Below are positions 18,650 to 27,192 of a stretch of DNA of 64,000 nucleotides, in pieces. Position numbers and translations under genes: made by a program. The notes beneath the pieces are model-generated. The model had not been told where the DNA came from. It did no database searches and was given only the letters and a program-made list of their open reading frames with translations. The DNA comes from AWTP1-13 sp963840445 (GTDB lineage Bacteria > Pseudomonadota > Alphaproteobacteria > Rhizobiales > Hyphomicrobiaceae), in assembly GCA_963840445.1 (NCBI GenBank), contig CAWIZC010000022.1, positions 62,001-126,000 on the forward strand, in the 5' to 3' direction. Each line of letters opens with the position of its first letter. The first letter of the stretch is position 1.

Positions 18650-19906
18650 ATGCATCGCAGGGATTTCCTCAGGACATCGTCGTCGACGCTGGCGCTGGCG
18701 GCTAGCACAGTCGCCATGCCGGCCGTGCTGCGCGCGCAGGACGGGCCAATCAAGATCGGCCTGCTGTCGCCGCTGACCGGAGTGCTCGCAGCCGGCGGCA
18801 AGGAGCTGGTGGAAGGCTTCGAGCTGTGGTGGGAGCAGAAGAACAAGGAAGTGGCCGGCCGCAAGGTCGAGATCGTGGTCGAGGACGATGCATCCAATCC
18901 GGACACCGCCCTGCAGAAAGCGCGCCGCCTTGTCGAGCAGGCCAATGTGCACTTCCTGATCGGCAACATCCTCGCCAACACCGGCCTGGCTGTCGCCAAC
19001 TATGTGAAGGGCAACGGCGTGCCGTATTTCATTCCCGTCATCGCCGCCGACGAGCTGACCCAGCGTGCGCGTCTGCCCAACGTGCTGCGCATCGCCGGCT
19101 ATACCGGCAGCCAGATGACGCGGCCGCTGGCCGACTGGTCCTACAAGCAGGGGTATCGCAAGGTCGCCACCATCTCGCAGGACTACACCTACGGCCACGA
19201 GATGACCGGCGGCTTCTGCCAGACCTTCAGCGAGGCCGGCGGCAAGATCCTGCAGCAGTTCTGGCACCCGCTGAACACTGCCGACTTCAGCCCCTACCTC
19301 GGACAGCTTGCCAATCTCGGTGCCGACGCCATCTTCGCCATGGAGACTGGTGCCGACGCCACCCGCTTCATCCAGCAGTACAAGAGTTTCGGCTTGAAGG
19401 ACAAAATTCCGATGGTGGGCGCGATGAACGTCGCGGACCAGTCGGTGATCCGCACGCTGGGCGACGAGGCGCTCGACATCGTCAGCTGCCACTCGTTTGC
19501 CGAGGGTGCGCAGGACGACGGCACCAAGGCCTTTGTGGCGCAGTACGAGGCGCGCTACCAGAAACTGCCGTCGGTGTTCGGCACCAACCACTATGCGGGC
19601 GGCATGTGGCTGACCGAAGCAATCACCAAGATCGGCGGCAAGGTCGAGGACCGCGAGGGCTTCCTGAAGGCGGTGCGGGAGGTGGAGCTGAAGGGCTCGC
19701 CGCTTGGCCCGGTCGTGAAGATGGATGCCTACGGCCATCCGGTCTATACGGCCTTCATCCGCAAGGTGCAGAAGCGTCCCGACGGCAAGCTGTGGAACGT
19801 AGTGGTCACCAGCTACCCGAACGTCTCGCAGTTCTGGACCTACGATCCCGAGACCTACATGAAGCAGCCGCCCTACTCGCGCACGTTCCAGGGTATAAAG
19901 AGCTGA
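18650..19906 (+). CDS. Liv-type ABC transporter substrate-binding protein, Tat-type signal
   Basis: Periplasmic binding protein of 418 residues (Peripla_BP_6 family). The ATG at 18650 follows GAAGGGAGAGTAGGG. The N-terminus MHRRDFLRTSS is a twin-arginine (Tat) signal with RRDFL, ending near VLRAQ, so it is probably exported folded. The mature part begins DGPIKIGLLSPLTG. It sits between livHM and livGF of the same operon and is set off by stem-loops on both sides. It is not closely similar to the two binding proteins at 6727 and 12791. The ligand is unknown; neighbouring amidohydrolases suggest an amide or N-heterocycle. Confidence 0.9.
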   Translation: MHRRDFLRTSSSTLALAASTVAMPAVLRAQDGPIKIGLLSPLTGVLAAGGKELVEGFELWWEQKNKEVAGRKVEIVVEDDASNPDTALQKARRLVEQANVHFLIGNILANTGLAVANYVKGNGVPYFIPVIAADELTQRARLPNVLRIAGYTGSQMTRPLADWSYKQGYRKVATISQDYTYGHEMTGGFCQTFSEAGGKILQQFWHPLNTADFSPYLGQLANLGADAIFAMETGADATRFIQQYKSFGLKDKIPMVGAMNVADQSVIRTLGDEALDIVSCHSFAEGAQDDGTKAFVAQYEARYQKLPSVFGTNHYAGGMWLTEAITKIGGKVEDREGFLKAVREVELKGSPLGPVVKMDAYGHPVYTAFIRKVQKRPDGKLWNVVVTSYPNVSQFWTYDPETYMKQPPYSRTFQGIKS

Positions 19907-19911
19907 CGTGA

Positions 19912-19947
19912 GAGAGGGCGTGGTCGGCAGCCCGACTACGCCCTCTC
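19912..19947 (+). terminator. Strong 16-bp intercistronic stem-loop
   Basis: Directly after the binding-protein stop, GAGAGGGCGTGGTCGG (19912-19927) pairs fully with CCGACTACGCCCTCTC (19932-19947), with one G-U wobble and a four-base loop CAGC. No T-run follows, so it is better seen as an RNA-stabilising or attenuating hairpin than as a full terminator. It parallels the stem-loop after livK in the other Liv operon, and it argues that translation of livG starts after it. Confidence 0.8.
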
Positions 19948-19970
19948 CACGCTCCAGGATTGCCGCCGAC

Positions 19971-20735
19971 GTGTCCACCCCAATTCTGCAGCTCCAGAAC
20001 GTGAGCGTCCGTTTCGGTGCGCTTCCGGCCGTCGACGACGTGTCCCTCGAACTGCGCCAAGGCGAGCGACGCGCCGTGATCGGACCCAATGGCGCCGGCA
20101 AGACAACCCTGTTCAACGCCATCACCGGCGTGATCCGGCCGTCCTCCGGCCGTGTCCTGCTGCAGGGGCGGAACATCACGCGCATGCCGCCGAACCGGCG
20201 TGCCTACCTCGGCATCGGCCGCACCTTCCAGATCACCAACCTGTTTGCCAACTTGACGGTTGCGGAGAACATGCGCCTGGCTCTGCGCGGCACGTCGCCC
20301 AGCAAGTTCCACCTGTTTGCCGCCGATCGTCTCGCCGAGCAGGATGCAGCCCGGCTCGACCAGGCGCTGGAGACCAGCCGCCTCGCGCACCGGCGCCAAG
20401 CGACTGTGCGCGAGATGTCCTACGGCGAGCAGCGCCAGCTGGAACTTGCGATGGCGCTGGTTTCGCGCCCTCGCCTGCTGCTGCTGGATGAGCCGGCCGC
20501 CGGCCTGTCGGCCATGGAGCGCACCTACTTTGCCGAGATCGTGAAGGGCCTGCCCAAGGACCTGACCATGGTGCTGATCGAGCATGACATGGACCTTGCT
20601 CTGCGGCTCGTCGACTATGTCAGCGTGCTCAACCGCGGTCGCCTGCTGGTCGAGGCGGAGCCGGCCAACATCCGCGCCAACGAGGCCGTGCAAGAGGTCT
20701 ATCTCGGAAAACCGCATCATGCTCGACGTGCGTGA
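19971..20735 (+). CDS. livG: Liv-type ABC transporter ATP-binding protein (LivG)
   Basis: ATPase of the second Liv system, 254 residues from GTG 19971. An in-frame GTG at 19908 would put its first 13 codons inside the 16-bp stem-loop and has no ribosome-binding site, so I prefer 19971, which gives a normal LivG start (STPILQLQNVSVRFG). Walker A GPNGAGKTT, signature region MSYGEQRQLELAMALV, Walker B LLLLDEPAAGLSAMER and H-loop LIEHDMDLAL are present. It overlaps livF by 17 bases. Confidence 0.92.
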   Translation: MSTPILQLQNVSVRFGALPAVDDVSLELRQGERRAVIGPNGAGKTTLFNAITGVIRPSSGRVLLQGRNITRMPPNRRAYLGIGRTFQITNLFANLTVAENMRLALRGTSPSKFHLFAADRLAEQDAARLDQALETSRLAHRRQATVREMSYGEQRQLELAMALVSRPRLLLLDEPAAGLSAMERTYFAEIVKGLPKDLTMVLIEHDMDLALRLVDYVSVLNRGRLLVEAEPANIRANEAVQEVYLGKPHHARRA

Positions 20736-21423
20736 CGTTCACAGCTTCTACGGCGCAGCGCACGTGCTGCACGGGGTGAGCCTCGACGTGAAGGCGGGTG
20801 AGATCGTGGCTCTGCTCGGCCGCAACGGCATGGGCAAGACCACGCTGATCCGCTCGATCATGGGAGTCGCCCCGCCTGGCGTGCGCGAAGGCTCGATCCT
20901 GCTGGATGGGCGCGAGTTGCGCGGGCTCGCCCCGCACGAGATCGCGCGGCGCAAGGTCGGCTATGTGCCACAGGGCCGCCGGCTGTTCGGCTCACTCACC
21001 GTCATCGAACATCTGACGATGTACAAGGCGGCGAACGCGCGCGAGGGCTGGACGGTGGATCGCGTGTTCACTACCTTTCCGCGCCTGGCCGAGCGCCGCT
21101 CACACCGCGGCGGCCAGCTGTCGGGCGGCGAGCGACAGATGCTGGCCGTGGCGCGCGCCCTGATGATCGACCCCAAGCTGCTGCTGATGGACGAGCCGTC
21201 GGAGGGCCTCGCACCCGTCATGGTGCAGCAGCTGGAAGGCATCATGGTCAACTTGCGGCAGGAGGGCCTCGGCGTGCTGCTGGTCGAGCAGAATCTTTAT
21301 TCCGCACTGGCGGTGGCCGACCGCGTGTTCATCCTGGAGACCGGCCGGATCGTGCATCAGGGCACGCCCGCCGAGATCGAGGCGGACGCCGGGCGCCTGC
21401 AGCAGTTCCTCGGCGTGCACTGA
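20719..21423 (+). CDS. livF: Liv-type ABC transporter ATP-binding protein (LivF)
   Basis: ATPase of 234 residues. The frame is open further upstream (from 20584) but that stretch is the shadow of livG; ATG 20719 gives the normal LivF start MLDVRDVHSFYG. Walker A GRNGMGKTT, signature LSGGERQMLAVARAL, Walker B LLLMDEPSEGLAP and the switch VEQN are visible. It completes an importer made of livH, livM, binding protein, livG and livF. Confidence 0.93.
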   Translation: MLDVRDVHSFYGAAHVLHGVSLDVKAGEIVALLGRNGMGKTTLIRSIMGVAPPGVREGSILLDGRELRGLAPHEIARRKVGYVPQGRRLFGSLTVIEHLTMYKAANAREGWTVDRVFTTFPRLAERRSHRGGQLSGGERQMLAVARALMIDPKLLLMDEPSEGLAPVMVQQLEGIMVNLRQEGLGVLLVEQNLYSALAVADRVFILETGRIVHQGTPAEIEADAGRLQQFLGVH

Positions 21424-21438
21424 GAGGTCGATCCGATC

Positions 21439-22686
21439 ATGGCCTTCGACTTGATCCTCCGCCAGGCTCGCATCCCCGGCCGCGAGAGCGAACTCGTCGA
21501 TATCGCTGTGGCGGGGGGACGGATTGCCGAGATCGGGCCCGGCATCACCGCCGATGGCCCGGAAGAGCGCCTGCAAGGCCGCCTGGTCGTGCCGGGCCTG
21601 GTCGAGACGCACATCCATCTCGACAAATCCTGCATCCTCGACCGCTGCAGCATCGTCGCCGGCACATTGCAGGAAGCCATCGCGCAGGCTGCCGCCGCCA
21701 AGCTGGCCTTCACCGAGGAGGACATCTACGCGCGCGCGCGGCGCACGCTCGAGAAGGCGATCCTTGCGGGCACTATGCGCATGCGCACCCACGTCGAGGT
21801 CGACCCACGCATCGGTCTCAAGGGTTTCCGGGCCATACGCCGGCTGGCTCGCGACTATGCGTGGGCGATCGATATCGAAATCTGCGTGTTTCCCCAGGAG
21901 GGTCTGCTCAACGATCCGGGCACCGAGGAGCTGCTGGTGCAGGCCTGTTCGGAGGGCGCCGATCTGATCGGCGGCTGCCCGTACACCGACACGCGGCCGC
22001 ACGACCACATCGCCCGCATCTTCGACATTGCCCGGCGCTTCGACCTCGACATCGACTTCCATCTCGACTTCGACCTCGACGCCAGCTGGATGCACCTCGA
22101 CGAGGTGTGCCGCCACACTGTCGCGGCCGGCTACGGCGGGCGCGTTGCAGTCGGACACGTCACCAAGCTGTCGGCGCTGCCGCGCGCCCGCCTGCTGGAG
22201 ACGGCGCTGCGCTTGACCACCTCAGGTGTCGCCGTCACCGTGCTGCCGGCCACCGACCTGTTTCTGATGGGCCGCGGCCATGAGGCCGACATTCCGCGCG
22301 GGGTTGCGCCAGCCGGCTTTCTGCGCGAGCAGGGCGTGGTGTGCTCGCTTGCCACCAACAACGTGCTGAACCCGTTCACCCCGTTTGGCGACTGCTCCCT
22401 GATCCGGATGGCCAATCTCTACGCCAACGTCGCCCAGTTGGGCCGTCCGCCCGACATCGCCGCCTGCCTTGACATGGTGACCGCCGATGCGGCGCGTCTG
22501 ATGAATCTGGCAGACTACGGCATCGCCGTCGGCAACCCGGCCGACCTGCTGGTGCTCGACGGGGAGAGTAGTTTCGCGGTGGTCGCTGAGGTGGTCCGTC
22601 CCCTCGCGGGCTTCAAGGCCGGACGCAAATCGTTCGAGGCGCCGCGTGCCGGGCTTTGCCCGCCTCAGTCGACCGCAGCGCGATAG
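21439..22686 (+). CDS. Cytosine-deaminase-like amidohydrolase with altered active site
   Basis: A 415-residue amidohydrolase related to cytosine deaminase (CodA) and N-isopropylammelide hydrolase (AtzC). The first metal motif is intact (ETHIHLDKS, about residue 57), as are a second His (DFHLDFD) and GHVTKLS. Compared with CodA from memory, the catalytic Glu after the second His is Phe here, and the metal/proton-shuttle Asp region reads LATNNVLNP in place of an Asp-containing HDDV. It may therefore bind metal and substrate differently from true deaminases. It is the last gene of the 14354-22686 run, 15 bases after livF, and its 3' end overlaps the convergent ptsN-like gene by 22 bases. The likely role is hydrolysis of an imported cyclic amide. 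Confidence 0.82.
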   Translation: MAFDLILRQARIPGRESELVDIAVAGGRIAEIGPGITADGPEERLQGRLVVPGLVETHIHLDKSCILDRCSIVAGTLQEAIAQAAAAKLAFTEEDIYARARRTLEKAILAGTMRMRTHVEVDPRIGLKGFRAIRRLARDYAWAIDIEICVFPQEGLLNDPGTEELLVQACSEGADLIGGCPYTDTRPHDHIARIFDIARRFDLDIDFHLDFDLDASWMHLDEVCRHTVAAGYGGRVAVGHVTKLSALPRARLLETALRLTTSGVAVTVLPATDLFLMGRGHEADIPRGVAPAGFLREQGVVCSLATNNVLNPFTPFGDCSLIRMANLYANVAQLGRPPDIAACLDMVTADAARLMNLADYGIAVGNPADLLVLDGESSFAVVAEVVRPLAGFKAGRKSFEAPRAGLCPPQSTAAR

Positions 22687-23138
22687 AGCTCGAACGCACT
22701 CGGCGCCGCCCGCATGCGTCGAGAGGTTTCCGGGTCGCGCAGCTTGCGCGCCACGCCCGCCAGCGCATTGAGAGCATCGAGCTGCGGGGATGCTGGCAGC
22801 AGCAGCAAGAATATGATGTCGACGCCTTTGCCGTCGACGGCGTCGAATTCGAGGGGGTGCTTCAATCGCACCAGGAAGCCGTGCGCCTGCTTGACCTCGC
22901 GAAAGCGCGCATGCGGAACGGCGATGCCGCCGCCGATGCCTGTCGACCCAAGCTCTTCGCGCCTCTCGATCTCCGTAGCCGCTGCTTCCGCCACAAGATC
23001 GAGGTTGGCGGTGGCGCGCTCCACCAGCGCCCTGAGCAGGCCGGCCTTGTCGCTGCATGGCACGTCGATCGCCACGCTGTGCGGGGACAGGATCTCCTTG
23101 ATGTCCATCGTCTGCTTCATGCGATGGCGGCTTATCAC
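22665..23138 (-). CDS. ptsN: PTS IIA-type nitrogen-regulatory protein (PtsN/EIIANtr-like)
   Basis: A 157-residue (or shorter) PTS EIIA domain of the Ntr/fructose-mannitol fold. The phospho-acceptor His is in GIAVPHARF (about residue 76 from the GTG start). GTG 23138 overlaps the kdpE stop (GTGA), suggesting coupling; ATG 23120 and ATG 23108 (MDIKEILSPHSV) are alternatives. EIIANtr is known in Escherichia coli to bind and stimulate the KdpD kinase, so its place as the last gene of the kdp operon makes direct control of KdpD likely. No other PTS genes are nearby. Confidence 0.88.
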   Translation of the reverse strand: MISRHRMKQTMDIKEILSPHSVAIDVPCSDKAGLLRALVERATANLDLVAEAAATEIERREELGSTGIGGGIAVPHARFREVKQAHGFLVRLKHPLEFDAVDGKGVDIIFLLLLPASPQLDALNALAGVARKLRDPETSRRMRAAPSAFELYRAAVD

Positions 23139-23824
23139 TCCGGGGCGCGCAGACGGTAGCCGACGCCGGTCTCCGTCAGAAGATGTTGCGGGCGCTCGGG
23201 ATCCTTCTCGATCTTGCGTCGCAGCTGGCGCACATAGACGCGCAGATATTGCGTGTCGGTCGGCTCATCCCACAGCTCGCGCAGCAGGAATTTGTGTGTC
23301 AGCACCTTGCCGGCATGCTGCACGAGCAGCCTTAACAGGTCGTATTCCTTGGGCGAGAGCTTCACCTCCTGGTCGTCGACCCTGACGTGCCTGCGCACCA
23401 GATCGACGCTCAAGTCGCCGAGCTGGAATAGCGGCCGCTCGCCGTGCACCTGCAGTTGGTGCCGCAGGGCTGCGCGCATGCGCGCCAGCAGCTCGTCCAT
23501 GCCAAACGGCTTCGTCACGTAGTCGTCGGCGCCCAGATCGAGCGCTGCGACCTTGCCCGCCTCGTCGCCGCGGCTGGACAGCACGACGATCGGCAGCGCT
23601 TCCTCGCGCTGCCGCAGCTGGCGTAGCAGGTCCAGGCCGTCAACATCGGGCAGTCCGAGGTCGAGGATCACCAGGTGAGGCTTGCGGGCGAGCAGCTCCA
23701 ATGCGGCCTTGCCGTTTGGCGCATCGATCACCTCATAGCCCTGCGCCGTCAGGCCCATGCGCAGCAACTTGCGGATGGGGGGCTCGTCGTCGACCACCAG
23801 GATGCGGATCGGCGCCCCGGTCAT
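23135..23824 (-). CDS. kdpE: Response regulator KdpE
   Basis: OmpR-family regulator, 229 residues: receiver domain with acidic pair VDDE and phospho-acceptor Asp in VILDLGLPD (about residue 55), Lys in YVTKPFG, then a winged-helix DNA-binding domain (KEYDLLRLLVQHAGKVLTHK, and TDTQYLRVYVRQLRRKIE). It starts inside the kdpD stop (four-base overlap) and ends inside the start of the ptsN-like gene. In the family it activates the kdpFABC promoter at low K+ or high osmolarity. Confidence 0.96.
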   Translation of the reverse strand: MTGAPIRILVVDDEPPIRKLLRMGLTAQGYEVIDAPNGKAALELLARKPHLVILDLGLPDVDGLDLLRQLRQREEALPIVVLSSRGDEAGKVAALDLGADDYVTKPFGMDELLARMRAALRHQLQVHGERPLFQLGDLSVDLVRRHVRVDDQEVKLSPKEYDLLRLLVQHAGKVLTHKFLLRELWDEPTDTQYLRVYVRQLRRKIEKDPERPQHLLTETGVGYRLRAPE

Positions 23825-26544
23825 GCCACGGCTCCGAGGCGCGCGGGCGTTTCCAGAGTTGGCAGCGTTATCGTGAACTCTGCGCCCGATCGGTCGGCGC
23901 GATTGGCGGCGACGAGCGTGCCCTGCAGGGCTTCGACGAAGCCTCGCGAGATGGCGAGACCCAGGCCCGTTCCAGCCCGCACCTGATCGCCTTTCTGCGC
24001 GCGGTAGAACTTGTCGAAAATGCGTTCCAGGTCGCCCGCCGGGATGCCCGGCCCCTCGTCCAGGACGCGCAGGAACAGCCGGTCCCCACTCCGCCGGCTC
24101 TCAATGCGAATGGTGGACTGCGGCGGGGCATACTTGGCGGCGTTGTCCAGCAGGTTGAACAAGGCCTGCTCGAACAGGACAGCGTCGACCATGGCCATCG
24201 GTGTGTCCGCGGCCAGCTCCATTTCCACTCGGTGGTTTGTCAAGATCCTGCTCGCCCGCGTCAGCGCCGTTGCCACAATCTCTGCTACGTCGTGCGGACT
24301 GACGTTGGGAACGACGGCACCCGACTCGAGCTTGGTCATGTCGAGCAGGTTGGCGATGAAGCGATTGAGGCGTTCGGCCTCGTCGATGATGGTGGCGATC
24401 ATGTCGGCCTTGGCGCTGTCGTCGAGCGAGGGGCCAAGGTCGCGCAGCGCGCCAGCCGCGCCCAGCACGGCTGCAAGGGGCGTCTTGAGGTCATGCGAAA
24501 TCGAGGTGAGAAGGGCTGAGCGCAGCCGATCCGTCTCGGCAATCCGCTTGACCCGGTCGACATCCTCGACGAGACGAACCCGCTCGATGGAAAGCGCGCT
24601 CTGATCTATGAGCGCATCCAGCAGCCGTCGCTGCTCGACACGCAGAAGCGGCCCCGGCTCGTCGCGGCGGATGCCGACGATGCCGATCGGTCCACGGCCC
24701 GTGCGCATCGGTTCAAACAGCCATTTCGCCCCCGGCAGGGCATCCGAGTCGCGCCCCGCTGGCCGGTTCTTCTCCCAGGCCCATTTGGCGGCAGCCAGGT
24801 CGGGCTCGTCGAGCGCATCTTCGGGCGGATAGCCGGCCTTGACGGTGATCGAGCCGTTCTCCGGCAGCAGCAGCACCACGCGTACCTGCAGCATCGAGGC
24901 AATCTGATGCGCGCTTGCCCACAGCACGTCATCGAGCGTGCCGGCGCCCGACAGCTTGCGACTGAACCCGTAAAGCGATTCGACGGAGCGCACGCGGTCA
25001 TGCGCCGCCACCGCCTTGGTTTGTCCGCGCGCGGCCAGGTTGGAGACGATCACGCTCAGCAGCGCGAACAGCACGAAGGCTCCGACATTGGTCGGGTCGG
25101 TGATGGTGAACGTATAGACCGGCGGCAGGAAAAAGAAGTTATAGGTCAGCGACGCCGCAACAGCGGCGAACAGGGACGGCCATTTCCCGTAGCGGACCGC
25201 GATGCTGACGATGGCCGTCAGGAATATCAGATCGACGTTCTCGACGCCGAGCGACGGCCGCAGCGCTATGCTGATGCCGAGAGCTGCAGCAACGGCAACC
25301 ACCGCGATGACGTAGGGCAACGGATCGAATGTCTGCGATGCATCGGCGGCGACGCCGCCGGCCGCAGGGCGTTGCTCCTCAGGTTCCTCGCCGGCGATGA
25401 CATGCACGCTGATGTTGCCCGCGCGCCGCACGAGGTCGTGCACGACCGAGCCGTGCACGATCTCGAACCATCTCGATCGCGCCGCCTTGCCGACGATGAT
25501 GTGGGTGACGTTGTTCTTTTGCGCGAATCCGATGATGTCGTCGGCGATGCGCCGGGCCTTGGCCGGCAGCGTGACGGTCTCCGCATCCAATCGCTCCGCC
25601 AGGCGCATGGTCTCGGCGATCCGGTCCTTCTGCGCCTCGCTCAGCTGCAGGCTGCGACCGGTCTCCAGCGACAATGCGATCCAGGACGCTCGCAGGCGAT
25701 CGGCCAACCGCTTGCAGTAGCGCACCAAGGCAGCGGAGCGCGGGTCCTCATTGACGCAAACGAGGATGCGTTCGCCCGCCGCCCACGGCCCGGAAATCGC
25801 GCGCGCCTGCATCTGCTCGAGCAACTGCTCGTCGACGCGTTCCGCTGTACGGCGCAGGGCCAACTCACGCAGGGCGGTGAGGTTGGCGGGCGAGAAGTAG
25901 TGCTTGAGCGCGCGCTCGGCCTGTTTGGGGACATAGACCTTGCCCTCCTTGAGGCGCTGGATGAGATCCTCGGGCGTCAGGTCGACCAGCTCCACGGCGT
26001 CCGCCCGGTCGAGGATCTCGTCCGGCACGACCTCGCGCACGCGCACGCGCGTGATCTGCGCCACGACGTCGTTCAGGCTTTCGATGTGCTGGATGTTGAC
26101 GGTGGTGTAGACGTCGATACCCGCGTCCAGCAATTCCTCGACGTCCTGGTAGCGCTTGGGGTGACGGCTGCCCGGCACGTTGGTGTGCGCGAGTTCATCC
26201 ACGAGGATGAGCTGCGGCCGCCGTTTGAGGGCCGTATCGATGTCGAACTCGCTGAGGATACGGTTGATGTAGATATTGGGCTTGCGCGGCAGAACGGTCA
26301 GCCCCTCGAGCAGCGCTTCCGTTTCCTTGCGACCGTGCGTTTCGACGACTCCGACCAGGACGTCGACGCCTTCCCTCATCTTGGCGCGCGCCGCCTGCAA
26401 CATCTCATAGGTCTTGCCGACGCCGGGTGCAGCCCCGACGAAGATCTTCAACCGCCCGACAGGACCTTTCTCCTCTCGTCGGGCTTCGGCCAGCAACGCC
26501 TCAGGCGAGGGACGTTGCTCTGGTTCGCGCCTCTGGTCTGCCAT
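23821..26544 (-). CDS. kdpD: Osmosensitive K+ channel histidine kinase KdpD
   Basis: A 907-residue sensor kinase. Domains in order: N-terminal KdpD domain with Walker A GAAPGVGKT (about residue 40) and LILVDELAHTN, a USP-like domain (about 255-380, ILVCVNEDPRS), four membrane segments (about 405-515), a GAF-like domain, the HisKA H-box SISHDLKTPL, and the HATPase domain with NLLDNAAKYA and GTGLGL. It phosphorylates KdpE. It lies 31 bases after kdpC and overlaps kdpE by four bases. All parts of a functional kinase are present. Confidence 0.96.
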   Translation of the reverse strand: MADQRREPEQRPSPEALLAEARREEKGPVGRLKIFVGAAPGVGKTYEMLQAARAKMREGVDVLVGVVETHGRKETEALLEGLTVLPRKPNIYINRILSEFDIDTALKRRPQLILVDELAHTNVPGSRHPKRYQDVEELLDAGIDVYTTVNIQHIESLNDVVAQITRVRVREVVPDEILDRADAVELVDLTPEDLIQRLKEGKVYVPKQAERALKHYFSPANLTALRELALRRTAERVDEQLLEQMQARAISGPWAAGERILVCVNEDPRSAALVRYCKRLADRLRASWIALSLETGRSLQLSEAQKDRIAETMRLAERLDAETVTLPAKARRIADDIIGFAQKNNVTHIIVGKAARSRWFEIVHGSVVHDLVRRAGNISVHVIAGEEPEEQRPAAGGVAADASQTFDPLPYVIAVVAVAAALGISIALRPSLGVENVDLIFLTAIVSIAVRYGKWPSLFAAVAASLTYNFFFLPPVYTFTITDPTNVGAFVLFALLSVIVSNLAARGQTKAVAAHDRVRSVESLYGFSRKLSGAGTLDDVLWASAHQIASMLQVRVVLLLPENGSITVKAGYPPEDALDEPDLAAAKWAWEKNRPAGRDSDALPGAKWLFEPMRTGRGPIGIVGIRRDEPGPLLRVEQRRLLDALIDQSALSIERVRLVEDVDRVKRIAETDRLRSALLTSISHDLKTPLAAVLGAAGALRDLGPSLDDSAKADMIATIIDEAERLNRFIANLLDMTKLESGAVVPNVSPHDVAEIVATALTRASRILTNHRVEMELAADTPMAMVDAVLFEQALFNLLDNAAKYAPPQSTIRIESRRSGDRLFLRVLDEGPGIPAGDLERIFDKFYRAQKGDQVRAGTGLGLAISRGFVEALQGTLVAANRADRSGAEFTITLPTLETPARLGAVA

Positions 26545-26575
26545 CGAGCTCTAGCTGACCCTTTCCGATCGAAGA

Positions 26576-27181
26576 TCAGCGCGCCACTTCCCGGTCCAAA
26601 GCCATATTGAGGGCGACCACGTTAACGCGCGGTTCGCCGAGCAGGCCTAGCAAGCGCCCTTCGATGTGCTGATCGACGAGCTGGCGCAAGCGATCTTCCG
26701 ACAAGTTACGCGCTTTCGCAACGCGCGGCACCTGGAAGAGTGCCGCCTCCGGCGAGATATGCGGATCGAGGCCGCTGCCTGTGGTCGTGACCAGGTCGAT
26801 GGGCACGCGCGCTGACCCGTTCTCCGCCTTCAACTTGTCGACATCGCCTTGCACCCGATCGATGAGCGCCTTGTTGGTGGGGCCCAGGTTCGAGCCCATC
26901 GAATTGGCGGCATTGTACGGCGCATCGACCGTCTTGGTGGCGTCGTTGGGATCGGGTGTGTTGGTGGCGGACGGACGTCCACGGAAGTAGCCGTCACCTG
27001 TGAAGAGTTGCCCGATCAACTGGGAGCCAACCACCTTGCCATCGCGCTCGATCAGGCTGCCGTTCGACTGATAGGGAAACAGCACTTGTGCGAGGCCGGT
27101 CATGGCCAAGGGATAGGCAAGGCCCGTTATCAGGGTGAGGGCGACAACTAATACAAGCGCCGGACGGATTTCTCTCAACAT
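26576..27181 (-). CDS. kdpC: K+-transporting ATPase subunit KdpC
   Basis: A 201-residue single-span subunit of the KdpFABC pump. ATG 27181 follows GAGGAG at eight bases; the frame continues 15 bases upstream without a better start. An N-terminal membrane helix (about 8-30) is followed by conserved YFRGRPSA, NAANSMGSNLGP and VPIDLVTTTGSGLDPHIS, diagnostic for KdpC. It starts 11 bases after kdpB. Confidence 0.95.
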   Translation of the reverse strand: MLREIRPALVLVVALTLITGLAYPLAMTGLAQVLFPYQSNGSLIERDGKVVGSQLIGQLFTGDGYFRGRPSATNTPDPNDATKTVDAPYNAANSMGSNLGPTNKALIDRVQGDVDKLKAENGSARVPIDLVTTTGSGLDPHISPEAALFQVPRVAKARNLSEDRLRQLVDQHIEGRLLGLLGEPRVNVVALNMALDREVAR

Positions 27182-27192
27182 AGGTGTTCTCC

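Noticed and set aside
19908..19970. GTG 19908 as the start of livG
   Set aside because: It would lie in a 16-bp stem-loop without a ribosome-binding site; GTG 19971 gives the usual LivG N-terminus.
24907..26610. Long antisense open frame over kdpD (567 codons)
   Set aside because: It has no recognisable domain and is a composition shadow of kdpD.
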